Position numbers and translations under genes: made by a program. From Microbacterium sp. BH-3-3-3 (GTDB lineage Bacteria > Actinomycetota > Actinomycetes > Actinomycetales > Microbacteriaceae): DNA of 64,000 nt. The stretch spans positions 1,561,278 through 1,625,277 of the forward strand of contig NZ_VEFS01000001.1 of the NCBI RefSeq assembly GCF_007679045.1. Reading direction: 5' to 3'. The notes under the pieces were generated by a model. The model had not been told where the DNA came from and did no database searches. It saw only the letters and a program-made list of their open reading frames with translations. The stretch's first letter is position 1. Each line of letters opens with the position of its first letter. Below are positions 55,985-64,000 of the stretch, piece by piece.

Positions 55985-55990
55985 GTGTGC

Positions 55991-57970
55991 ATGACCGACA
56001 CCCCCCGTTCCGGTCTCGCGCTCGACGAGCTCAGCGACGAGATCCGCCCGCAGGACGACCTGTTCCGCCACGTGAACGGCCGCTGGCTGGAGCGAACCGA
56101 GATCCCCGACGACAAGGCCCGCTGGGGCTCGTTCCACCTCATCGCCGAGCAGGCCGAGGCCGACGTGCGCACCATCGTCGAGGAGTCGCAGGACGCCGAG
56201 GCGGGCAGCGAAGCACGCAAGATCGGCGACCTGTTCGCGAGCTTCATGGACACCGAGCGCATCGAGGCCGACGGCGCAGCCCCCCTGCAGCCGCAGCTCG
56301 ACCGCGTCGACGGCGTGACCGACATCCCCTCGCTCCTCCGGCTCATCGGCGAGCTCGAGCGCGACGGTATCAGCGGCCTGGTGACGCTGTTCGTCGAGCC
56401 CGATCCGGGCGACCCGACGCGCTACGTGCCCGTCGTCTACCAGGGCGGCATCTCGCTGCCCGACGAGAGCTACTACCGCCTCGACAACTTCGACGACACC
56501 CGCACCGCGTACCGCGGGCACATCGAGCGCATCCTCGAGCTCGCCGGTGTCGCGGAGGCCGCGGCATCCGCCGATCTCGTCTTCGCCCTCGAGACCGACC
56601 TCGCGGCGCATCACTGGTCGCGCGAAGACAGCCGCGACTCGATCAAGACGTACAATCTGAAGTCGTGGGACGACACGGTCGCGCTCGCGGGCGTCGACCT
56701 CGAGCCGTGGCGCGCGGGGGTCGCGCCCGGGCACGAGGACGCGCTCGCCGAGGTCGTCGTCTACCAGCCGAGCTTCATCGAGTCGCTCGGCGCCCTTCTC
56801 GTCGAGGAGCGTCTCGACGCCTGGAAGGCGTGGCTGCGCTTCAAGATCGTTCACGCGGGAGCGGCGTTCCTCTCCGAGGCGTTCGTCGCCGAGAACTTCG
56901 CCTTCTACGGCACGCAGCTCACCGGCGTGCCGGTCAACCGCGAGCGCTGGAAGCGCGGAGTGAGCCTCGCCGAAGCCGCGCTGGGAGAGGCGATCGGCAA
57001 GGTCTACGTCGAGCGCCACTTCCGTCCCGACGCCAAGGACGCCATGGACCTCCTGGTGGCGAACCTGATCGAGGCGTACCGCCGTTCGATCGGCGAGCTG
57101 ACCTGGATGACCGATGAGACGCGTCAGCGCGCCCTCGCCAAGCTCGACACCTTCGTGCCGAAGATCGGCTACCCCGTTCGCTGGAAGGACTACTCCGACC
57201 TCGAGATCACCTCCGACGACCTCGTCGGCAACGTCCGCCGCGCGCACGTGTGGGAGCACGACCGTCAGCTCGCCAAGGTCGGCCAGCCGATCGACCGCGA
57301 CGAGTGGTACATGACCCCGCAGACGGTCAACGCGTACTACAACCCGCTCATGAACGAGATCGTGTTCCCCGCGGCGATCCTGCAGTACCCGTTCTTCGAC
57401 GCCGACCGCGACGCCGCCGCCAACTTCGGGGGTATCGGCGCGGTCATCGGGCACGAGATCGGTCATGGGTTCGACGACCAGGGCAGTCGCTTCGACGCGG
57501 ACGGGTCGCTGCGCGACTGGTGGACGGATGCCGACCGCTCGGCGTTCGAAGAGCGCACCAAGGCGCTGATCGCCCAGTACGAGGCGCTCGTTCCGCAGGG
57601 GCTCTCGGAAGAGCACCACGTCAACGGCGCCCTGACCATCGGCGAGAACATCGGCGACCTGGGCGGGCTGGGCATCGCGATCGCTGCGTACCGACTGTTC
57701 CTGCAGGAGTCGGGCGAGACCGAGCCCGACGGCCCGGTCGTCGACGGCTACACCGGCATCCAGCGACTCCTGCTGAGCTGGGCGCAGATCTGGCAGCAGA
57801 AGGGCCGCGACGCCGAGACGATCCGTCTGCTGACGATCGACCCGCACTCGCCGAACGAGTTCCGCTGCAACCAGATCGTGCGTAACATCGACGCGTTCTA
57901 CGAGGCGTTCGACGTCACCGAGGGCGATGCCCTGTGGCTCGACGCCGACCAGCGCGTCACCATCTGGTGA
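55991..57970 (+). CDS. pepO: M13-family metallopeptidase (PepO/neprilysin-like)
   Basis: A 659-residue zinc peptidase. The zinc motif HEIGH lies in VIGHEIGHGFDDQGSRFD (about residue 490). The third ligand lies in ENIGDLGG (about 550) and the substrate-aligning NAYYNP (about 445) precedes. N-terminal RPQDDLFRHVNGRWLE is typical of the family. No signal peptide, so it probably degrades peptides in the cytoplasm. The much longer open frame upstream overlaps the divergent MATE gene and is rejected because of the leaderless box at ATG 55991. Confidence 0.93.
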   Translation: MTDTPRSGLALDELSDEIRPQDDLFRHVNGRWLERTEIPDDKARWGSFHLIAEQAEADVRTIVEESQDAEAGSEARKIGDLFASFMDTERIEADGAAPLQPQLDRVDGVTDIPSLLRLIGELERDGISGLVTLFVEPDPGDPTRYVPVVYQGGISLPDESYYRLDNFDDTRTAYRGHIERILELAGVAEAAASADLVFALETDLAAHHWSREDSRDSIKTYNLKSWDDTVALAGVDLEPWRAGVAPGHEDALAEVVVYQPSFIESLGALLVEERLDAWKAWLRFKIVHAGAAFLSEAFVAENFAFYGTQLTGVPVNRERWKRGVSLAEAALGEAIGKVYVERHFRPDAKDAMDLLVANLIEAYRRSIGELTWMTDETRQRALAKLDTFVPKIGYPVRWKDYSDLEITSDDLVGNVRRAHVWEHDRQLAKVGQPIDRDEWYMTPQTVNAYYNPLMNEIVFPAAILQYPFFDADRDAAANFGGIGAVIGHEIGHGFDDQGSRFDADGSLRDWWTDADRSAFEERTKALIAQYEALVPQGLSEEHHVNGALTIGENIGDLGGLGIAIAAYRLFLQESGETEPDGPVVDGYTGIQRLLLSWAQIWQQKGRDAETIRLLTIDPHSPNEFRCNQIVRNIDAFYEAFDVTEGDALWLDADQRVTIW

Positions 57971-58012
57971 GGTCGCGTTTGTTGCTCTCCTGACGCGGAA
58001 GGAGCCACGCTC

Positions 58013-58981
58013 GTGGGCATGCCCCCGGTTCCCGAGCCCGCCCTGCCCGATCCCGTCGGGGGGCCGGTGGAGTCGTCTCGACGCGACGCCCCGGCCCTCC
58101 GCGGGGCCGGACGCAAGGGGCCGAAGCGTCTGCCGCGGCGCGCGGCCGCGGGGCGCCGGTCGTTCACGGCGACCCTGCGCTCGCTCGACGAGCTGGCCTC
58201 GTCGGGAGCCCGGGTGTCGGTGCGCATCGACGACCTCGACGGCGGCGCGCAGGTGCTGGCGGGCGACGACTTCCTCACCCTCCCCGTCGGGGGACTCGGG
58301 GTCGTTCCGCTGCTCATCGAGACGGCGGCCGCCTTCGAGTCGGGGCGCCTCGACGCCCTCGAGATCATCGACCGCGCCGCGGTGCAGCCGGCCGCGCACG
58401 GAGGCCTGTGGCAGCACCTCAAGGCGCCCGCCCTGCCGCTGACCGACGTGGCGATGCTCGCTGCCTCGTCGGGCGATGCCCTCGCCGTCAACGCGCTGCT
58501 GCACCGCGTCGGGTTGCAGTCGGTGCGGGCCCGTGTCGAGCAGCTGGGGCTGCGCCGCACCGCGCTGCTCGACCGTTTCCGCGACGACCGAGGACCCGAC
58601 GACGCCCCGCACCTCGCGCTGTCGACGGCGCGCGAGATGGCTCAGGTCTTCGCGGGGCTCGTGAACTCGACGATCGTCTCGCCGGGGGTGAGCGCCCAGG
58701 TCGCCGAGTGGCTGAGCCTGAATCACGACCTCTCTCTCGTGGCATCCGCCACCGGACTCGATCCGTTCGCGCACGAGAACGACCAGCACGGGCTGCTGTT
58801 CGTCAACAAGACCGGCCGCGCGCCGGGCGTGCGCGCCGAGGCGGGGGTGCTCGGCGGGCCGCGGGCCGGGGTGGCCTACGCCCTGATCGTCAACTTCGAC
58901 GACCTCTCGATCGCGCACCGCCTACGCGCGCACGACGCCTTCCGCGTGCTGGGCGTCGAGCTCATGGAGTACGTCTACTGA
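58013..58981 (+). CDS. Class A beta-lactamase-fold protein without catalytic Ser/Lys
   Basis: A 322-residue protein. After a basic, disordered N-terminus (about 1-50) the beta-lactamase fold is visible: DLDGGAQVLAGDDFLTLPVG, DVAMLAASSGDALAVNALL, ARVEQLGLRRT and FVNKTGRAPGVRAEAGVL. The third box KTG is kept. The first box SxxK reads GLGV and the SDN box reads SGD, so hydrolysis of beta-lactams is unlikely. No signal peptide, also unusual. GTG 58013 has AAGGAG 8 bases upstream. It may be a ligand-binding or regulatory relative. Confidence 0.8.
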   Translation: MGMPPVPEPALPDPVGGPVESSRRDAPALRGAGRKGPKRLPRRAAAGRRSFTATLRSLDELASSGARVSVRIDDLDGGAQVLAGDDFLTLPVGGLGVVPLLIETAAAFESGRLDALEIIDRAAVQPAAHGGLWQHLKAPALPLTDVAMLAASSGDALAVNALLHRVGLQSVRARVEQLGLRRTALLDRFRDDRGPDDAPHLALSTAREMAQVFAGLVNSTIVSPGVSAQVAEWLSLNHDLSLVASATGLDPFAHENDQHGLLFVNKTGRAPGVRAEAGVLGGPRAGVAYALIVNFDDLSIAHRLRAHDAFRVLGVELMEYVY

Positions 58982-58984
58982 CTC

Positions 58985-60190
58985 TCACGTGGTGAGCACG
59001 CGCCACACGCTGCGCGAGCACGACGCGGCGATCGAGGCCAGCACGATGACCGCCGCGCATCCGAGCAGCACGGGAGGTGTTCCGACGGCGTGCGCGAGCG
59101 GCCCCACGAGCACCTCGCCGAGCGGCACCGCGACGAACGAGCCGACCATGTCGTACGAGTACACCCGCGACAACGTCTCGCGGGGAACGTGCGTCTGCAG
59201 CGACTGATCCCACGCGATCGCGAACAGCTCGATCGCGAGCCCGCCCACCGCGAACGCCACGACGAGCACCGCCAGCGTCGGCTGCAGCGCCAGCATGGTC
59301 ACCGGAAGACCGACGGATGCCATGCCGGCGACGCCGATGCCGAGGGCGCGCCGCGGCCGCCACCGCAGGGCGACCAGCGCGCCGACCGCGAGGCCCGCGG
59401 TCTGCGCCGCGATGACGAGACCCCACCCGGCCCGCCCGAAGGTCTCGTCGGCGACGAGGGGACCGAGCACGGTCGTCGCACCGACGAAGGCGGCGTTCAG
59501 CACGGCGAACTGCAGCACGACGATCCAGATCCAGCGGCGGCTCGCGAACTCCCGCCACCCGACGCGCAGATCGCTCCACACCGAGGCGGTCTCGCCGGGA
59601 GAGGCGGCATCCGCCCGCTCCGGAAGACGAAGGCGCGCGAACAGCAGCGCGGCGACCGCGAAGGCGGCGGCGTCGATCGCGAGGCCCCACCCGGGCCCGA
59701 CCGCCGCGACGACGACGGCGCCGACCGAGGCGCCCACGATGCTGCCGCCGTTCAGCCCCAGGCGCAGCAGCGCGTTGGCGGGGCGCAGCGCGGTCGCGGG
59801 CACGGTGTCGGGCACGAGCGCCGCCGCTGCGGGCAGGCTCACGGCCGAGACGGCCCCGTTCACGATCCCGAGCAGCACGAGCATCGGGATGCCGGCGGTG
59901 CCCGTGAGCACGAGGGCGGCGATCGTCCCCTGGGTCGCCGCGGCCGCCAGCGACGAGCCGACGAGCACGGCGCCGCGCGGCAGTCGATCGGCGATCACCC
60001 CGCCGAACAGGAGCATCGCGACGTTCGCGACCGAGCGGGCGGCCACCACGAGTCCGAGGTCGGCGGCCGAGCCGGTGAGATCGAGCACCGCGAACGCCAG
60101 GGCGATGGGGGCGACCGCATTGCCGACGATGGCGGTCGTGCGGGCGGCCAGCAACCAGCGGAACGGAGCGAACGACAGCGGACCCCTCAT
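58985..60190 (-). CDS. MFS transporter (enterobactin-exporter-like group)
   Basis: A 401-residue membrane protein with about 12 helices. RWLLAARTTAIVGNAVAPIALAFAVLDLTGSA and ADRLPRGAVLVGS are typical of the MFS_3/EntS-like drug or siderophore exporters. Its ATG at 60190 overlaps the stop of the ArsR-type regulator (ATGA), so the regulator very likely controls it. The substrate is unknown. Confidence 0.88.
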   Translation of the reverse strand: MRGPLSFAPFRWLLAARTTAIVGNAVAPIALAFAVLDLTGSAADLGLVVAARSVANVAMLLFGGVIADRLPRGAVLVGSSLAAAATQGTIAALVLTGTAGIPMLVLLGIVNGAVSAVSLPAAAALVPDTVPATALRPANALLRLGLNGGSIVGASVGAVVVAAVGPGWGLAIDAAAFAVAALLFARLRLPERADAASPGETASVWSDLRVGWREFASRRWIWIVVLQFAVLNAAFVGATTVLGPLVADETFGRAGWGLVIAAQTAGLAVGALVALRWRPRRALGIGVAGMASVGLPVTMLALQPTLAVLVVAFAVGGLAIELFAIAWDQSLQTHVPRETLSRVYSYDMVGSFVAVPLGEVLVGPLAHAVGTPPVLLGCAAVIVLASIAASCSRSVWRVLTT

Positions 60191-60711
60191 CGCGCCCGCT
60201 TCACGGGGAAGAGGGCGGCCGTCATCGAGACGGGCTGCGTGCCCGGCGTGCGCGGTGGGCGCGCCGCGGCGTGCAACAGCGCGGACGCCTCGCCGACGTG
60301 CTGCACGATGCGACGCCACACCGCGGGGTCGACCCACAGCTCGGCGTCCGTCGAGATCGCCGGGCCGTCGATGCGCGCGCGTGCGCGCCGACGGAGTTCG
60401 TCGATCAGAGCCTCGACGTACTCCTCCTCGCTCGCGGGCACGCGTTCGCCGAGGGCGGCGTCGGGGTCGTACCGCCGCGACGATGATTCGTGACGGTAGC
60501 GCTTCGCCTCCCCACCCCGCAGTCGCACGACCTCGACGACGCGGACCAGTCCCGCCCGCTCGAGCACGCGCAGGTGGTAGCTCGCCGACGCCTGCGAGAC
60601 GCCGAGTTCGCGTCCCGCCTCGGCGGCGCTGAGGGCGGCACCCGTGAGCAGGGAGAGCAGGCGGAGCCGCAAGGGGTGCGCCGTGGCGCGCAGCTCGTCG
60701 ATTCGCGACAT
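60187..60711 (-). CDS. ArsR-family transcriptional regulator
   Basis: A 174-residue regulator. The winged helix is TAHPLRLRLLSLLTGAALSAAEAGRELGVSQASASYHLRVLERAGLV, followed by a C-terminal part with Arg-rich RRRARARIDG and a segment DAELWVDPAVWRRIVQHVGEAS. No ArsR metal-type cysteines, so it senses something other than soft metals. ATG 60711 is used. An in-frame TTG at 60747 would add 12 residues. Confidence 0.85.
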   Translation of the reverse strand: MSRIDELRATAHPLRLRLLSLLTGAALSAAEAGRELGVSQASASYHLRVLERAGLVRVVEVVRLRGGEAKRYRHESSSRRYDPDAALGERVPASEEEYVEALIDELRRRARARIDGPAISTDAELWVDPAVWRRIVQHVGEASALLHAAARPPRTPGTQPVSMTAALFPVKRAR

Positions 60712-60866
60712 CCGGCCATCGTGGCCCGGACCGGTGACGACCGTCAAACGAGTCTTTGGGGGTCGGCGAAATGTTCCCCCTTCTGGCCCGGGAACGCAAT
60801 CCCTCCTTTCCGACCATTTGCCGCTGGGACCCTGGTGGTCCTCTGACCGAGAAAGGGACCGAAGCC

Positions 60867-61142
60867 ATGTCCGACACCACTCCCACCAGCGACCCGTTCG
60901 CCGACAACAGCGGCCCTCAGGGCCACTCGATCACCGACTGGACCGACCTCGGTCGCGAGATGTGGTCGTACCTCACCGGCCGCGGCGCCGCGGTCAACTA
61001 CTCGTTCGTCGACATGACCGTCGAGGTGCCGCGCGACATCGGTCCCGACGCCCCCCGCGCCACGTGGAAGCTCAACGGCACGCTGCGCGTCACCACGAGC
61101 GACGACACCGCGGCCGGGTCCGACCCGTACCGCGGCAACTGA
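60867..61142 (+). CDS. Small conserved hypothetical protein next to an FHA gene
   Basis: A 91-residue acidic protein, not recognised. WTDLGREMWSYLTGRGAAVNYSFVDMTVEVPRD is the most structured part, followed by ATWKLNGTLRVTTSD. No signal or membrane segment. GAAAGG lies upstream of ATG 60867. The FHA-domain gene starts 14 bases after its stop, so a shared function is likely. Confidence 0.75.
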   Translation: MSDTTPTSDPFADNSGPQGHSITDWTDLGREMWSYLTGRGAAVNYSFVDMTVEVPRDIGPDAPRATWKLNGTLRVTTSDDTAAGSDPYRGN

Positions 61143-61156
61143 GAGGCGGCGCCGTC

Positions 61157-62050
61157 ATGGTGCGCCTCGACATCGACCTCGCCTTCTCCGAGTCCGAGCA
61201 GGGGGCGGATGCCGACATCCCGCCGTTCGAGGGGACGATCACGGCCGCGGGGAGCGAGATCCGCATCGTCGTGAGCGATCCCTCGCGTCTTCCCGGCAAC
61301 GGCCGACGCACGCTCGCCGAGCTGTCGACGGTGGCCGACGCGCTGGCATCCCGCGGCATCTCCGTGCAGCTGGAGGGGCCCGACGGCCCGATCCTGCAGC
61401 TCGGCGAGGTCAAGAGCAATCCGCTGCAGCGGGCCATCACGGGCTCGAAGCACATCCGGCTCGGGTCGGTCTCGGCAGTGGCGCCGCTGATGACCCGGCG
61501 CAACAAGGGCCAGGCGCTGACCTTCCCGATCCCGCCCGAGACCCCGCTGCCGCTCGTTCCCACGATCAACCGCACGGTGCGTCGACGCATCACCACGACG
61601 CACTACACGCCCGGCTCGGGGCGACCGCGCCTCATCTTCGCGGTGGGCGATTCGACCTGGGACGGCTCGCGTCCGCGCGAGTTCGACCTGCTGCCGACGA
61701 AGACGACCATCGGCTCGGGCAGCGACGTCGATCTGCAGCTGCCGGGGCTCGCGCCCCTGCACGCCGAGATCCGGCACGAGGGCGACGACGAGTACGTGCT
61801 CTACGGCTTCGACCAGGTCGGCGGTGGGGGAGCGCGCGAGCAGGGCCCCGGCCGCGACCGCGGAGGTCGCATCCTGCGCACCGGCGCGCGCATCGAGCTG
61901 GGCGACTGGCGCCTGGCGTACTTCCGCGCGGAGTTCGCCGACCACGGACGCCCCTACGGCGGCCGCCAGGGCGGCGAGCTGTCGGATCAGCGCAAGCAGC
62001 CGCCGCGCGGCGGTACCGGCCCGCTCAGTCGGGCGACCGACCCGGAGTGA
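61157..62050 (+). CDS. FHA-domain protein
   Basis: A 297-residue protein. Residues about 1-130 form an unrecognised alpha/beta region (RLDIDLAFSESEQGADADIP, LASRGISVQLEGPDGPILQLG). A Pro-rich/Arg-rich linker leads to an FHA domain at about 165-260 with KTTIGSGSDVDLQLPGLAPLHAEI and ILRTGARIELGDWRL, keeping the phosphothreonine-binding Gly-Ser and His positions. The C-terminal tail is Gly/Arg rich. It probably reads Ser/Thr-kinase signals. The partner is unknown. Confidence 0.85.
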   Translation: MVRLDIDLAFSESEQGADADIPPFEGTITAAGSEIRIVVSDPSRLPGNGRRTLAELSTVADALASRGISVQLEGPDGPILQLGEVKSNPLQRAITGSKHIRLGSVSAVAPLMTRRNKGQALTFPIPPETPLPLVPTINRTVRRRITTTHYTPGSGRPRLIFAVGDSTWDGSRPREFDLLPTKTTIGSGSDVDLQLPGLAPLHAEIRHEGDDEYVLYGFDQVGGGGAREQGPGRDRGGRILRTGARIELGDWRLAYFRAEFADHGRPYGGRQGGELSDQRKQPPRGGTGPLSRATDPE

Positions 62051-62092
62051 TCACGCGCACGTGAGGGGTCGCCCCGTGGCCCTCTCCGGCGC

Positions 62093-62159
62093 CGAGACTG
62101 CATCTCGCTGACGAAACCGTTGCAGCCTGCAACGCGGATGTCAGCGAGATGCAGTCTCG
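62093..62159. repeat. Perfect 20-bp inverted repeat with nested inner hairpin
   Basis: CGAGACTGCATCTCGCTGAC (62093-62112) pairs perfectly with its complement at 62140-62159. The 27-base loop holds CGTTGCA/TGCAACG, itself a 7-bp stem. Lies between the convergent FHA and purU genes. Confidence 0.85.
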
Positions 62160-62234
62160 CGGTGCGGAGGGCGCATGACCGGCCCGCGCCGGCGTCGAGC
62201 CGCGCGGATCCGCCGGGGTCCCGGCATCCGGGAT

Positions 62235-63116
<882 letters not shown>

Positions 63117-63254
63117 CGGACCATTATTCCGTGCGCGGGTGGCGTCGCCGACCACGCGCGGCGCCGTTGCGGGGCGTCGTTCGTGGCCCCGGGGCCATGT
63201 CTGTCGCGCCGGGGCCACTTCTGCCGCCCCGCCAACGCCCGACTCCGGCCGGAA

Positions 63255-64000
63255 TCAGAGGCGCACGACGATCTTCTGCGCCGAGACGCCCGCGCGCTGG
63301 CGGTCGAGGGCGCCCTGTACGGCGTCGAGGCCGTCGCCGACGACGAGCGGGGCGGGCGCGGGGCGCAGCGCGCCCTCGGCGAGCATGCGCGGGACGACCT
63401 CGCCCCAGAGGCGCGGTCCCATCTCGTCGTCGCGCAGGCTGCTGCCCCAGACGAAGTTCGCGCGGATGCCGCGACGGCGGGCGTGCAGCGTCGAGCGCAG
63501 CGTGCCGAGCCCGATGCGCGCGAAGACTGGCAGCATCGCGGGGAACAGGCGGCGGCGGCCGACCAGCGCGTCCAGCGCGATCGGCGTGCTCGCCATGGCC
63601 AGCCGGTCTCCGCCGGTGCGGGCGAGGACGTCGATGCACGCGTCGGTCGAACCGGCCCCGAGGGCCACCGCGCCGACCACGGGGCGTCCGCCGACCGCCG
63701 CGACGAGCTCCGCCACGGCGGAGGGCGAACGGTGGTCGACGACGGCATCTGCTCCGAGGTCGCGCACGGTGGCCGCATTGCGGGCGGATGCCGTGGTCAC
63801 GACGTCGTAGCCGGCGGCGCGGGCCAGTTGGATGGCGTTCATGCCCACGCTCGTGGAGCCGCCCCAGATCACGACGACGCCTCGAGCGGTGCCGGGCGCC
63901 GGGTCACCCGGCATCCGGAGTCCGAGGTGTGGGGATTGGAACAGTGCGCACGCCGCCGTGGACAGGCCCAGCGGGAAGACGGCGGCCTCCTCGTCGGAGA
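63255..64000 (-). CDS. Zinc-free MDR oxidoreductase (quinone/enoyl-reductase-like), 5' end missing
   Basis: The C-terminal 248 residues of a medium-chain dehydrogenase/reductase; the N-terminus lies beyond the window. VVVIWGGSTSVGMNAIQLARAAGYDVVTTAS is the coenzyme-binding Rossmann motif, followed by LGADAVVDHRSP. No structural zinc cysteines are seen in this part. PLVVGDGLDAVQGALDRQRAGVSAQKIVV is the usual C-terminus. It resembles the fungal trans-acting enoyl-reductase-like MDR group. The substrate is unknown. Confidence 0.85.
   Translation of the reverse strand, partial: SDEEAAVFPLGLSTAACALFQSPHLGLRMPGDPAPGTARGVVVIWGGSTSVGMNAIQLARAAGYDVVTTASARNAATVRDLGADAVVDHRSPSAVAELVAAVGGRPVVGAVALGAGSTDACIDVLARTGGDRLAMASTPIALDALVGRRRLFPAMLPVFARIGLGTLRSTLHARRRGIRANFVWGSSLRDDEMGPRLWGEVVPRMLAEGALRPAPAPLVVGDGLDAVQGALDRQRAGVSAQKIVVRL

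Noticed and set aside
55928..58918. Very long antisense open frame opposite the M13 peptidase and following gene
   Set aside because: An antisense shadow common in high-G+C DNA; the sense strand has clear peptidase motifs and a promoter.

Overview
The window is about 70% G+C and densely packed, with GTG/ATG starts, many 4-base ATGA or GTGA overlaps, and an HspR/HAIR heat-shock circuit. DtxR-type metal control and many leaderless promoters are also present. This fits an actinobacterium, most likely Microbacterium or a close member of the Microbacteriaceae (inferred from gene content and style, not from a search). It looks chromosomal: no insertion sequence, prophage or CRISPR array was found.

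Layout. 1-13.5 kb is a sialic acid (N-acetylneuraminate) island. It holds a divergent GntR/FadR-type regulator (partial), a dipeptide-type ABC importer with a permease-ATPase fusion, then nanA, nanK, nanE, nagB, a TIM-barrel-like gene of unknown function, and nagA. A convergent secreted GH33 sialidase follows. Near-identical palindromic sites overlap the transporter and sialidase promoters, so release, import and catabolism are probably one regulon. 13.5-18 kb has tRNA-Gly(CCC) with an 18-bp copy of its 3' end nearby, dcd, two divergent winged-helix regulators and an MFS transporter. 18-24.4 kb has a DEAD-box helicase and the dnaK-grpE-dnaJ-hspR operon. 24.5-33.5 kb has an unknown gene, a heterodimeric ABC exporter, two GT4 glycosyltransferases and a GlxA-type regulator. 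33.9-36.1 kb is a ClpB without its N-domain, under a perfect HAIR operator. 36-47.5 kb has a nitroreductase, zwf, GH15, a VOC protein, an ABC-2 exporter with a NarL-type two-component system, an FMN reductase, and a decayed ECF42-like sigma gene beside its intact DGPF partner. 47.7-64 kb has xthA, pyrE, a NagD-type phosphatase, CsbD, an SDR, a DtxR/MntR regulator with mntH, a SpoU methyltransferase, a MATE exporter and an M13 peptidase. It continues with a beta-lactamase-fold protein lacking its catalytic residues, an MFS/ArsR pair, an FHA protein, purU and a truncated MDR oxidoreductase.

The main unexplained signals are four. (1) The unknown gene is translationally locked into the sialate operon. 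(2) Several unrelated intergenic inverted-repeat elements share one design, in which a short word and its complement recur several times, often between convergent genes. (3) A dispersed CTGAGCCTGTCGAAGGG-type repeat has entered the reading frames of three chaperone genes and expanded in tandem elsewhere. (4) The heptamer GGATGCC is strongly over-represented. Seventeen genes carry a TANNNT box exactly 6-7 bases before the start codon, which implies leaderless transcripts and settles several start codons.
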